64,000 nt of DNA from Streptomyces sp. Je 1-79. GTDB lineage: Bacteria > Actinomycetota > Actinomycetes > Streptomycetales > Streptomycetaceae. The stretch is from positions 417,815 to 481,814 of the forward strand of contig NZ_JAMGSL010000006.1 of the NCBI RefSeq assembly GCF_025195125.1. Direction: 5' to 3'. This document shows positions 56,527 to 64,000 of the stretch, piece by piece. A program made the translations under genes and the position numbers. The notes under the pieces were generated by a model. That model had not been told where the DNA came from and ran no database searches. It was given only the letters and a program-made list of their open reading frames with translations. Numbering within the stretch: the stretch's first letter is position 1; the number at the start of each line of letters is the position of its first letter.

Positions 56527-59474
56527 CTGCGTGCCTCCTCGACTGTGTCCCCCGTCTTCTCCTCGGTACGTGCGGTGTCCACGGCCGCGGTCTCGGCTCC
56601 GGTCTCGCCTCCGGTCCCGATTCCGGCCTCGATCTCCGCCTCCACGTCGCGGCGGCCCTCCTTGGCCCCCTGGTGGAAGCCACCGAGCCGCCGGCGCAGC
56701 GCCTCGGCGTCCACCCCGCCCGTCCGAGGGGCGGGCGAGGAGGCGGGCTGCTGGACGATCTTCGGCGTGCGCTTGGGCAGACCCTTGTCGGTGACGCGCT
56801 GGACGCCCGGCCCGCTCTCCTCGGGAGCGCGCTCGTGGGCGTCGGGCTCCGGAGCCGGGTCGGGGAGGCGGACCTGGAGGGTGGTCTCGGCGAGCGCCGG
56901 TCCGGTCTGCTGGGACTCCTGGGACTCAGCAGGGCCCTGGGACTCCGGGGACGCCGGTGATTCCTGGGGCTCCTGAGACTCGGGTGAGTCCTGGGGCTCT
57001 CGGGACTGCACGGGCTCCGGGGACTCAGGGGACTCCGGGGGCGCTTGGGGTTCCACGGGCGCCGGGGGCTCCTGCGGCTGCTGGGGCTCCGCAAGGGCCT
57101 CCGTCGCAGGCTCCTGCGCGGCCTGCGCGGCCTCCTGTTCGGCCTGGGCGGACCCGGCCGGCGTCTTCTGCTCCGCCGCCTCGACGGCGCGCTCCGCGGC
57201 CTCCACGAGCGGGTCCCTGGTACGGGACGGCAGGGCGTTGGAGTTCGCCTCGGCGACCGAGCCCGGCAGGTTCAGCGTGGGCGCCGCGCCCGCGACCGGG
57301 ACTGCCGGCGGGCCCGCGGTCGGCGGGGCCGTCGGGAGGAGCGGCAGCGGCAGGACGACGACCGCCGCGATGCCGCCCTGCTTCTGCTCGCGCAGCTGCA
57401 CCCGTACGCCGTGGCGGGCGGCGAGCAGGGCGGTGACGCGGATGCCGAGCCCCTCCCCCTGGACGTCGGCCGGACCGGCCTCGGCGAGCCGCGCGTTGAG
57501 CTCGGCGAGCCGGGAGTCGGTCATACCGATGCCCTCGTCCTGGACGGAGAGCATCACCTCGCCGGACTCGAGCAGCCAGCCGGAGAGCTGGACCTGGGCG
57601 TCGGGCGGCGAGAAGGAGGTGGCGTTCTCCAGGAGTTCGGCGATCAGATGGCTCAGGTCGTCCGCGGCGAAGCCGGCGATCTGGGCGTGCGGCGGCAGGG
57701 ACTGGATGGCGACCCGCTCGTACCGCTCGATCTCGCTGACGGCGGCACGCAGCACGTCCACGAGCGGGACGGGCCCGGGGTGACCGTGGACGTGCTCGTG
57801 GCCGGCGAGGACGAGGAGGTTCTCGCTGTGGCGGCGCATGACGGTCGCCATGTGGTCGAGCTTGAAGAGGGTGGCGAGCCGGTCCGGGTCCTGCTCGCGC
57901 TCCTCCAGCTTCTCGATGACGCCGAGCTGCCGCTCCACGAGGCCGAGGCTGCGCAGCGAGAGGTTCACGAAGGTGTGCTGAACGCTCTGCCGGAGCCGTT
58001 CGAGCTCCGCGGTCAGGAGCGCGGTGTGGCCCTGGAGCTCGGCGCGCTGGGCGGCGAGTTCGGCGGCGAGGGCCTCGCGGGCGCCGGCCAGGTCGGCGCG
58101 CTCGCTGTCGAGCTGCGCGGTGCGCCTGCCGAGGTCGGCCAGCTTGCCCTGGAGGGTGTTGAGGGACCGTACGACCTGGGCGAACTCGTCGTTGCGGCCG
58201 GTGAAGCGGACCGGCTCCTCGGCCTCCGGCTCCGGGGCGGCGGCGAGGCGCGCGGCGCCGATGCGCAGGACGGCGAGGGGGCGGGTGAGGGTGCGGGCGA
58301 CGTAGGTGGAGATGCCGATCGCGACCAGGAGACAGCCGCCGAGGAAGGCGATGCGCACTTCGAGGGCGGTGACGTCGTCGTCGCGGAGCTGGGCGAGGCG
58401 GTCCACCCGGGAGGCGGCGAGGGCCGATTCGACGCCGCGCATCTGCTCGACACGGGCGGAGAGGGCGGCTTCCAGCTTCTCCGGGTCGGTCTTGCGCTCG
58501 GACTTGGTGAGTTCCGGCTGGTCGGTGAGGCGGGCGAGGAGCCGCTCGGCGTTCTTGACGTCGGGGCCGCTGACCGTGGTGGCGAAGGAGTCGCGTCCGG
58601 TGGAGGTGGCGGCCTGGTCGAAGTCGGCGAGGGTGGCCAGTTCACGGACGCGGGCCTGCTGGGCGGCGGCCGTGAGGGCGTTGCGGGTCCGCTCCGCCTC
58701 GTCGGCGCCCTCCGCCTTGATGGGGACGTAGGTGCCGGTGACCGGGTCGTAGGTGACGCCGCTGGACTCGGGCTGGGGTACGGCGAGGGCGGCGAGGAGC
58801 AGCCCGCGGGTGGCGGAGGCCTGCTCGACGGCGCGGCCGAGGGCGGCGGGCGCGCGGGTGTCCTGGGCGGCGCGGGCGGGGGTCTGCTCGGCGAGCTCGT
58901 CGGCGAGGGCCTGGAGCTTGGCGATGACGTCCGTGTACGCCTTGTGGGCCTCCAGGGCGGTGCCCTTGCCGGTGAGCGCGGTACGGCGGATGGAGGGCAG
59001 GCCCGCGAGGTCGCGGCGCAGCTCGGTGGGGGCCGCGGGCCGGATCTCGTCGATCTGGCGGTCGACGCGGGTGGACCGCGCGCTGTTGACCTGCCGCTTC
59101 TTCTCGCTGTCGCCCTGCTGCTCGTCACGGCCCGCGGCGATGTACGCGACGACCTCGTCGCGTTCGTCGGCGAGGGAGTGGGCGAGGGTGACGGCCTGGC
59201 GGTCGAGCTCGGCGAGGGTGACCAGGCGCTGGGAGTCGGTCAGTTCGCCGGAGGCGGTGAGGACCGCGGGGGCGCCGGCGGCGAGGACGGTGACGCCGAC
59301 GAGGGCGACACCGGCGACGAGGCGGTTGCGGACGCGCTTGGGGCGGCCGGGCTTCGCCGGTGCGGGCACGACGCCGGGACCCGTGGCGTCGCCCGTGGTC
59401 AGCGGCTCACCGGGGGCCTGACTCCGCGTGCCGTTGTTGCTCCGAGGCCGCTTCTTCTGCACCGGTGCTCGCAT
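56523..59474 (-). CDS. cvnA: Conservon sensor-kinase-like protein CvnA
   Basis: A 983-aa membrane protein. An N-terminal helix near residue 50 (NRLVAGVALVGVTVLAAG), a nitrate-sensing-type helical extracellular region (residues about 75-375), a second helix near 380 (IAFLGGCLLVAIGISTYVA), HAMP, and a coiled coil are followed by an ATPase with ELLENATSFSPPDAQV, DEGIGMTDSRL and GLGIRVTALLAARHGVRV. No phospho-acceptor His box is clear, as usual for CvnA. The last 230 residues are Glu/Pro/Ser/Gln-rich and disordered. It is the first gene of the operon. Confidence 0.94.
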   Translation of the reverse strand: MRAPVQKKRPRSNNGTRSQAPGEPLTTGDATGPGVVPAPAKPGRPKRVRNRLVAGVALVGVTVLAAGAPAVLTASGELTDSQRLVTLAELDRQAVTLAHSLADERDEVVAYIAAGRDEQQGDSEKKRQVNSARSTRVDRQIDEIRPAAPTELRRDLAGLPSIRRTALTGKGTALEAHKAYTDVIAKLQALADELAEQTPARAAQDTRAPAALGRAVEQASATRGLLLAALAVPQPESSGVTYDPVTGTYVPIKAEGADEAERTRNALTAAAQQARVRELATLADFDQAATSTGRDSFATTVSGPDVKNAERLLARLTDQPELTKSERKTDPEKLEAALSARVEQMRGVESALAASRVDRLAQLRDDDVTALEVRIAFLGGCLLVAIGISTYVARTLTRPLAVLRIGAARLAAAPEPEAEEPVRFTGRNDEFAQVVRSLNTLQGKLADLGRRTAQLDSERADLAGAREALAAELAAQRAELQGHTALLTAELERLRQSVQHTFVNLSLRSLGLVERQLGVIEKLEEREQDPDRLATLFKLDHMATVMRRHSENLLVLAGHEHVHGHPGPVPLVDVLRAAVSEIERYERVAIQSLPPHAQIAGFAADDLSHLIAELLENATSFSPPDAQVQLSGWLLESGEVMLSVQDEGIGMTDSRLAELNARLAEAGPADVQGEGLGIRVTALLAARHGVRVQLREQKQGGIAAVVVLPLPLLPTAPPTAGPPAVPVAGAAPTLNLPGSVAEANSNALPSRTRDPLVEAAERAVEAAEQKTPAGSAQAEQEAAQAAQEPATEALAEPQQPQEPPAPVEPQAPPESPESPEPVQSREPQDSPESQEPQESPASPESQGPAESQESQQTGPALAETTLQVRLPDPAPEPDAHERAPEESGPGVQRVTDKGLPKRTPKIVQQPASSPAPRTGGVDAEALRRRLGGFHQGAKEGRRDVEAEIEAGIGTGGETGAETAAVDTARTEEKTGDTVEEARS

Positions 59475-59849
59475 TCTCGACTCGTCCGCCCATGAAGCAG
59501 AGGTGACGACCGGTCACGTTTTGTAGAGCGCCCCCACCCCTGGTACGGCTTCCGACCATTCCAGCGCTTCTGGGAAGGGGACGCGCATCGGCCGCTCCGC
59601 CACCCGAACGAGTGAACAACACTCATGAGTTGGCGAACAACTCCGCGCGGGGCTCTCCACGCGCTCGCACGGGGCGTCGGTTGGATCTTCCGCGCGGGCT
59701 TTGGCAGGATGCCCGCCCGCAGCTTGCCGGAGGTTCCGCTTCCGCCTCCCGTACGGCCCTCGAAGGGCCGCTACAGGCGGCATTCGGCCATTTGAAGGCC
59801 GTGTGAAGGAGCGATGCAGGACCCCTCGGCCGGAGGCAGACTGGGGATC
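59475..59849. other. Divergent gap between cvnA and the PP2C-like gene
   Basis: 375 bp with the promoters of both genes. It has a cluster of palindromes at 59610-59643, and GGCCCTCGAAGGGCC (59755-59769) and CGGCCATTTGAAGGCCG (59786-59802) as hairpin-like elements nearer the plus-strand gene. No coding frame is convincing. Confidence 0.55.
59610..59643. promoter_or_regulatory. Three overlapping palindromes upstream of cvnA
   Basis: GAGTG-AACAA-CACTC (59610-59624), ACTCATGAGT (59621-59630, perfect) and GAGTT-GGCGAAC-AACTC (59627-59643) overlap. They are about 135 bp upstream of cvnA. The arrangement looks like an operator array for one or more regulators. Confidence 0.5.
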
Positions 59850-60725
59850 ATGCGCACCGAAGTCGTCACCCTCCCCGGCCTCCCCGAACGCCCCAACGAG
59901 GACTGGGCGGCCGCAGCTCTGCCCGCGTCCGGCGGGGGCGGGACGGTCGTCGTGCTCGACGGCGTGACACCGCCGGCGGGGGATGACGGTTGTGTGCACG
60001 ACGTGCCCTGGTTCACCGCCCGGCTGGGTGGCGCCCTGACCGAACTGTCCGCTTCGCGAAGCGACATGACGTTGCCCGAGGTCCTGGCGGAGGCAATCCG
60101 GCGCACCGCGGACGCCCACCGCGACACCTGTGACCTTTCTCACGTACGTACGCCTCAGGCGACCGTGGCGATGGCGCGTTGGGACGCGGTGACCGTCGAG
60201 TTCCTGGTGCTGTCGGACGCCGTGCTCCTCCTGGAGTCGCCGGACGGGTCCGTACGGGCCGTGCTCGACGACCGTCTCGACCGCGTCCCGGACGAGGTCC
60301 TGCGTTCGCACGAGGCGACGGACCGGCTGCGGAACAGGGAGGGCGGCTTCTTCACGGCCGCGGCGGACCCGGAGGTGGCCCGGCGGGCGGTGACCGGGGC
60401 GGCGCCCCGGGCTGCGGTACGGGCGCTGGCGGCGCTCACGGACGGGGCGGCGCGCTGGGTGGAGCTGTTCGGGGCGGGCGACTGGGCGGACTGCTTCGGG
60501 GTGCTCGGTAAGGAGGGCGCGCACGGGCTGCTGGCGCGGGTCCGGTCGCTGGAGGCGCGGAGCGACGGGGGTGCGCACGGGCTGCTGGCGCGGGTCCGGT
60601 CGCTGGAGGCGCGGAGCGACGGGGGTGCCCCCTGGCCGAAGGTTCAGGGGGAGGGCGAGGCGGCGTCGGGCGTTCGGCGCTGGAAGCTCCACGACGACGC
60701 GACGGCGGTGTACGCCGTCCTCTGA
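59850..60725 (+). CDS. PP2C-like protein
   Basis: A 291-aa protein resembling the PP2C phosphatase fold: NEDWAAAALPASGGGGTVVVLDGVT, QATVAMARWDAVTVEFLVLSDAVLLL, and the final HDDATAVYAVL, equivalent to the DD metal motif. The usual DGHG/DGxGG signature is only partly kept (DGVT), so activity is uncertain. ATG at 59850 is preceded by CAGACT seven bases upstream, suggesting a leaderless transcript. Near residue 225 it carries an 18-residue duplication (GAHGLLARVRSLEARSDG twice). Confidence 0.65.
   Translation: MRTEVVTLPGLPERPNEDWAAAALPASGGGGTVVVLDGVTPPAGDDGCVHDVPWFTARLGGALTELSASRSDMTLPEVLAEAIRRTADAHRDTCDLSHVRTPQATVAMARWDAVTVEFLVLSDAVLLLESPDGSVRAVLDDRLDRVPDEVLRSHEATDRLRNREGGFFTAAADPEVARRAVTGAAPRAAVRALAALTDGAARWVELFGAGDWADCFGVLGKEGAHGLLARVRSLEARSDGGAHGLLARVRSLEARSDGGAPWPKVQGEGEAASGVRRWKLHDDATAVYAVL
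60519..60626 (+). repeat. 54-bp exact tandem duplication in the PP2C-like gene
   Basis: 60519-60572 and 60573-60626 are identical. Each encodes AHGLLARVRSLEARSDGG. The unit length is a multiple of three, so the frame is kept, and the lack of divergence suggests the duplication is recent. Confidence 0.95.
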
Positions 60726-60843
60726 AGGACCCGGTTCCCCTCCGGGGGCACGCCGAGGGCCACGGGCCGGCACGGCGCCCCCGGGGGCAGGCGAGGCCCC
60801 GGCGCACTCTCCGCGCGGGGCACGCGGGACGCCGGGGCCCGCG

Positions 60844-61326
60844 TCAGCCCTCCGCGCGGGTGTTCAGCTGGTGGAGCAGGCGGGCCAGTTCGGCGACCTC
60901 GCCGCGGTCCCAGTCCGCGAGCTTGCGGACGTACCGCCCGCGCCGTGCGTCCCGTACCCGCCGGAAGCGGAGCCGGCCCTCCTCCGTCAGCCGGACGAGC
61001 GAGGCGCGCCCGTCGGCCGGGTCGGGGTCGCGGGCGACGAGTCCGAGCTCCTCCAGGGCGCGGAGCTGACGGCTCAGGGTCGCCTTGCCGACGCCGAAGT
61101 AGCCCGCGAGTTCGGTGGCGCGCTGGGGGCCGGTGTCCTCCAACCGTACGAAGAGGCCGTACGCGGCGGGTTCGAGCTCCGGGTGGACCTCGCGGGCCAT
61201 CTCGCCGGACTGGGCGCGGGCGCGACGCAGAAAGACCGCCAGTTCCCGCTCCAGGGCGAGGAATTCCTGGTCCACACCACTCCTCGTCGTGGGATCGCCT
61301 TCACTCCCCGTACCGCTTCCGTGCAC
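60844..61326 (-). CDS. MarR-family transcriptional regulator
   Basis: A 160-aa winged-helix regulator: LERELAVFLRRARAQSGEMAREVHPELEPAAYGLFVRLEDTGPQRATELAGYFGVGKATLSRQLRALEELGLVARDPDPADGRASLVRLTEEGR. The GTG at 61326 has GAGGGG upstream; a second GTG at 61275 has GAGGAG and would give a 143-aa protein starting directly at the conserved region. Either is possible. It lies divergent to the GH25 gene, with 210 bp between. Confidence 0.88.
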   Translation of the reverse strand: MHGSGTGSEGDPTTRSGVDQEFLALERELAVFLRRARAQSGEMAREVHPELEPAAYGLFVRLEDTGPQRATELAGYFGVGKATLSRQLRALEELGLVARDPDPADGRASLVRLTEEGRLRFRRVRDARRGRYVRKLADWDRGEVAELARLLHQLNTRAEG

Positions 61327-61410
61327 GTCAGCACCCCTCGCACGCTTTCCGGTCGCTGAAAGTTTCTTCCGGCCGCGGCCATCGCCGCAGCTCCTTCAGT
61401 ATTTCGCAGG

Positions 61411-61459
61411 CGTAGACCAACGGCAGCACCCGGACCCCCTTCCGCCGGGCCGGTCTACG
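61411..61459. promoter_or_regulatory. Inverted repeat between MarR and GH25 genes
   Basis: CGTAGACC (61411-61418) and GGTCTACG (61452-61459) form an 8-bp perfect inverted repeat with a 33-bp centre. It lies in the divergent gap and may be bound by the MarR regulator or be part of a hairpin. Confidence 0.35.
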
Positions 61460-61536
61460 TGCGTAGCTTCATCCGTGACATGTCCATACCAGGACTGTCA
61501 GGCACGCTCCCCCACCGAGCCTTTCGGAGGCACGCA

Positions 61537-62358
61537 ATGCCCGTGCACAGATCCGGAAAGACCTTCGCCGGCGCCGCGCTCGCGGCCCTGGCACTCCTCC
61601 TGCCCCTCACCCTCTCCGGTCCGGCGAACGCGGCCGGCACCGAGGCCGCTCCCCCACGCGGCTCCGCCCACATGGGCATGGGCGTCGTCGAGCACGACGG
61701 CCGGAGCGGCACGCCCGGAACACCTCGGGCCGCCCAGACCGAAGGCGTGGACGTCTCCAGCCACCAGGGGAACGTGGCCTGGTCGACCCTGTGGAACAGC
61801 GGGGTGAAGTGGGCCTACGTCAAGGCGACGGAGGGCACCTACTACAAGAACCCCTACTTCGCGCAGCAGTACAACGGCTCGTACAACGTGGGCATGATCC
61901 GCGGCGCGTACCACTTCGCCACCCCGGACACCACGACCGGCACCGCCCAGGCCGACTACTTCGTCGACAACGGCGGCGGCTGGTCCCGGGACGGCAGGAC
62001 GCTGCCGGGCGCGCTGGACATCGAGTGGAACCCGTACGGGGCGACCTGTTACGGCAAGTCGCAGTCCGCGATGGTCACGTGGATCCGGGACTTCCTCAAC
62101 CGCTACAAGGCGCGGACCGGCCGTGACGCGGTGATCTACACGGCGACGAGCTGGTGGACGCAGTGCACGGGCAACTACGCGGGCTTCGGCGCGAGCAACC
62201 CGCTCTGGGTCGCGCGGTACGCGGCGGCGGTCGGCACGCTCCCGGCCGGCTGGCCCTACTACACGATGTGGCAGTACACCTCGACCGGCCCGACGGTCGG
62301 CGACCACAACCGCTTCAACGGCGACCTCTCGCGGGTGCAGGCACTGGCCAACGGCTGA
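61537..62358 (+). CDS. Secreted GH25 lysozyme
   Basis: A 273-aa secreted muramidase. The signal peptide is PVHRSGKTFAGAALAALALLLPLTLSGPANA. The GH25 domain starts at GVDVSSHQGNVAW and holds YVKATEGTYYKNPYF, GAYHFATPD and the catalytic LDIEWNPY with Asp-Glu. The C-terminal WWTQCTGNYAGFG, FNGDLSRVQALANG end is typical of a cellosyl-type lysozyme. The ATG at 61537 follows CGGAGGCACGCA. It cuts peptidoglycan, as does the NlpC/P60 protein in this window. Confidence 0.95.
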   Translation: MPVHRSGKTFAGAALAALALLLPLTLSGPANAAGTEAAPPRGSAHMGMGVVEHDGRSGTPGTPRAAQTEGVDVSSHQGNVAWSTLWNSGVKWAYVKATEGTYYKNPYFAQQYNGSYNVGMIRGAYHFATPDTTTGTAQADYFVDNGGGWSRDGRTLPGALDIEWNPYGATCYGKSQSAMVTWIRDFLNRYKARTGRDAVIYTATSWWTQCTGNYAGFGASNPLWVARYAAAVGTLPAGWPYYTMWQYTSTGPTVGDHNRFNGDLSRVQALANG

Positions 62359-62446
62359 GCCGGCCCGCCACGTACGGCGGTCTCCCGGGTGCGCGGCGGC
62401 GCGCCCGGGAGGCCGCCTCCGTCTTTCTGCGCCCACCCTCTTGCCG

Positions 62447-62462
62447 ATTGGTATGGACCAAT
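62447..62462 (+). promoter_or_regulatory. DasR-like operator (dre) upstream of the LPMO gene
   Basis: ATTGGTATGGACCAAT fits the dre-type palindrome (TGGTCTAGACCA family); the outer ATTGGT and ACCAAT arms are perfect and only the centre differs. It is about 100 bp upstream of the LPMO start. DasR, the GlcNAc-responsive repressor, is known to control chitinolytic genes in Streptomyces, so this predicts chitin-linked expression. Confidence 0.65.
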
Positions 62463-62559
62463 GCGACTCTCGTGGGCGGCGGCGTACGGCTTTCAACTTC
62501 CGTACGTCTCCCGCTCATTGCTCGTTCCGTCCTCCCCCACGCACGAGAGAGAGCCCCGC

Positions 62560-63417
62560 ATGCCGTCCTCGTACCGCCGCACCGCCGCAGCCGTCACCCT
62601 CTCCGCCGCCGCGTTGATCCCCCTCACCCCGTCCGTCGCGGGCGCGCACGGCGCCGTCTTCAACCCGGTGAGCCGGGTCGCGGCCTGTTACGCGGAGGGC
62701 CCCGAGACGCCGAAGTCGCAGGTCTGCAAGGACCTCGTCGCCGACTCCGGCACCCAGCCGCTCTACGACTGGAACGAGGTGAACATCGCCAACGCGAACG
62801 GTCAGCACCAGGTGGTGATCCCCGACGGCAAGCTCTGCTCGGCCAACCGCGAGAAGTACCGCGCGCTGGACTGGGCCCGGACCGACTGGCCCGCCACGGC
62901 GGTCGGGGCCGGCTCCTTCGACTTCAAGGTCCGGGTCACGGCGGCCCACCAGGGCACGATGACGGTCTACATCACCAAGCAGGGCTTCGACCCGACCCAG
63001 CCGCTGAAGTGGTCGGACCTGGACGCGACCCCGGTGGCCACCTACGCCACGTCCCGCACCGCGACCGACGGCTACTACAACTTCACCGGCAACCTGCCCG
63101 CGCGCACGGGCCGCCACATCGTCTACAAGGTCTGGCAGCGCAGCGACAGCCCGGAGGCGTTCTACAGCTGCTCGGACGTCACCTTCGGCGGTACGGCGGC
63201 GGCCTCGGCGCCGAGCGAGGCGAAGATCGCCGCGGGCGCCGAGCGCTCGACGGTGAGCCACGCGGGCCACGGCGGCGACGAGCAGGCCCCTGCCCTCTCG
63301 GCCGAGACCGCGCAGGACTCCCCGTCCCCGCTCCCCCTGGCCCTCGCGGGCGCCGGCGCCCTGACGGCCTTCGGCGCGGGCAGCCTGCTCCTGACGCGAC
63401 GACGGAACGCGTCATGA
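62560..63417 (+). CDS. Lytic polysaccharide monooxygenase, AA10 family
   Basis: A 285-aa secreted copper enzyme that cuts chitin or cellulose by oxidation. The signal peptide ends at SVAGA, giving mature His30 (AHGAVFNPVSRVAACY), the first histidine of the copper brace; the second is in TAAHQGTMTVYIT. SDVTFGGT closes the catalytic domain. After it comes an acidic/Ser-rich linker and a C-terminal helix PLALAGAGALTAFGAGSLLL followed by TRRRNAS, which suggests membrane or wall anchoring without an LAXTG sortase motif. Start is ATG. Confidence 0.92.
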   Translation: MPSSYRRTAAAVTLSAAALIPLTPSVAGAHGAVFNPVSRVAACYAEGPETPKSQVCKDLVADSGTQPLYDWNEVNIANANGQHQVVIPDGKLCSANREKYRALDWARTDWPATAVGAGSFDFKVRVTAAHQGTMTVYITKQGFDPTQPLKWSDLDATPVATYATSRTATDGYYNFTGNLPARTGRHIVYKVWQRSDSPEAFYSCSDVTFGGTAAASAPSEAKIAAGAERSTVSHAGHGGDEQAPALSAETAQDSPSPLPLALAGAGALTAFGAGSLLLTRRRNAS

Positions 63418-63475
63418 CGGCCTGACGCCTGACGGCCTCACGGCCTGACGGCCTCACGGCCTGACGGCCTGACGG
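63413..63475. repeat. 8-bp tandem repeat after the LPMO gene
   Basis: About eight units CCTGACGG or CCTCACGG, starting at the LPMO stop codon and ending at 63475; one unit is a base short. Units alternate between the G and C forms. No function is obvious. Confidence 0.85.
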
Positions 63476-63494
63476 ACGAGCCGGCACCAGACGC

Positions 63495-63525
63495 TTGACC
63501 TCAAGCGAGATCGAGGTTCTACGGT
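63495..63525 (+). promoter_or_regulatory. MerR/SoxR-type promoter
   Basis: TTGACC (63495-63500) and TACGGT (63520-63525) with a 19-bp spacer, the overlong spacing typical of MerR-family promoters. The spacer holds a partial palindrome, ACCTCAAGC..TCGAGGT. It points right, into the 3' end of the antisense DUF5701 gene, so the target is not visible. CCGGCACCA (63481-63489) and TGGTGCCGG (63525-63533) flank it as an inverted repeat. Confidence 0.45.
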
Positions 63526-63556
63526 GGTGCCGGTCCCGTCCGAACGGGGCTGAGCG

Positions 63557-64000
63557 TTAGACGCTCCGTCCCGTGGTGGAGGCGAAGCCCAGCCAGGTGT
63601 GGCGGTTGTTCCACCAGCACCAGCCGACCTTGGGCGCGTTCTTCCGCTCGCGGCCGTCCCGCCCGGTGCCGTTGCTGATCCAGATGGCGGGGGTGCGGGC
63701 GTCGAAGGTGCCGTTCGCCTTGCGCAGCCGGGAGCCGATGGTCATGAAGCAGCGGTTGCGCTCCAGGGCCGTCGGCTGCTGGAGCACCCAGTGGATGCCC
63801 TCGGTGAGCAGCAGCGGGGTGCGGTCGTCCTTGGCGAGGGCCGGAAGCGCCTCGTCCGGGCTCCAGTTGGACATGTGGTCGCCGCGGTCGAGGCCGGTGA
63901 CGAGGTAGAGCGGCGCTTCGGGCACCTCGACGGTGTCGAGCGGCGCGAACGCGTCGACGTCGGGCATGTCGACGACGACGAAGCCGGGCTTCTCCTCGCG
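63557..64000 (-). CDS. DUF5701-like protein, C-terminal part (cut by window edge)
   Basis: The last 147 codons of a protein that stays open to the right edge (EEKPGFVVVDMPDVDAFAPLDTVEVPEAPLYLVTGLDRGDHMSNWSPDEALPALAKDDRTPLLLTEGIHWVLQQP). This and the ending KNAPKVGWCWWNNRHTWLGFAS match the DUF5701 family of unknown function. An ATG at 63967 is inside the gene, not its start. GAGCG-TTAG-ACGCTC (63552-63566), overlapping the stop, could be part of a terminator. Confidence 0.6.
   Translation of the reverse strand, partial: REEKPGFVVVDMPDVDAFAPLDTVEVPEAPLYLVTGLDRGDHMSNWSPDEALPALAKDDRTPLLLTEGIHWVLQQPTALERNRCFMTIGSRLRKANGTFDARTPAIWISNGTGRDGRERKNAPKVGWCWWNNRHTWLGFASTTGRSV

Overview
The window is chromosomal DNA from a high-GC actinomycete, almost certainly a Streptomyces. 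The third codon positions are strongly GC-biased, GTG starts and 4-nt ATGA/GTGA gene overlaps are frequent, and several gene families are typical of the genus: conservon (cvn) operon, SARP regulator, NrtL, split LigD with Ku, SEDS/PBP pair, and a lytic polysaccharide monooxygenase.

1-6500 (minus strand) is amino-acid biosynthesis of the aspartate family: start of thrB, thrC, hom, lysA, then nrtL (an arginyl-tRNA synthetase remnant) and a stand-alone response regulator. A tRNA-Arg(CCG) with a strong terminator follows on the plus strand.

6746-31000 (minus strand) is a nearly complete contractile injection system (eCIS, phage-tail-like) locus. From its upstream end it reads: LuxR-type regulator, secreted beta-propeller protein, DUF4255 protein, AAA+ ATPase, sheath, tube, a small zinc-finger protein, a 52-aa DUF6760 protein, a 1016-aa disordered protein, second tube protein, LysM/tube-initiator, VgrG-like spike, PAAR tip, gp25-like and gpJ-like baseplate proteins, gpI-like tail protein, a zinc-ribbon membrane protein and a DUF4157 putative effector. 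A secreted VCBS-repeat protein lies beyond. A divergent Ig-like membrane protein and a large SARP-NB-ARC-TPR regulator flank the upstream side. No capsid, portal, terminase or integrase genes are present, so this is not a prophage.

35990-42240 holds an ATP-grasp protein, a non-homologous end-joining cassette (Ku facing LigD-polymerase and LigD-ligase) and a HEAT-repeat protein. 42370-47350 has a lipoprotein/histidine-kinase pair without an adjacent response regulator, and an FtsW/RodA-PBP pair. 47390-53690 has a membrane-anchored Pro-rich protein, two facing diiron oxygenase-like genes with a TetR regulator, an NlpC/P60 endopeptidase and a gamma-glutamylcyclotransferase-fold protein.

53718-59474 (minus) is a conservon, cvnA-B-C-D, followed by a StyA-like FAD monooxygenase in the position where other conservons carry a P450. 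The right end has a PP2C-like protein, a MarR regulator, a secreted GH25 lysozyme, an AA10 LPMO with a DasR-like operator, and the 3' part of a DUF5701 gene.

The most interesting points are the predicted cysteine-protease-like domain on the DUF4157 effector, the two 27-bp gene-end duplications that share an offset of 38 bp, the conservon-monooxygenase operon, the repeat-expanded NrtL and the overlapping palindromes upstream of cvnA. All domain calls come from reading the sequence; no database search was run.
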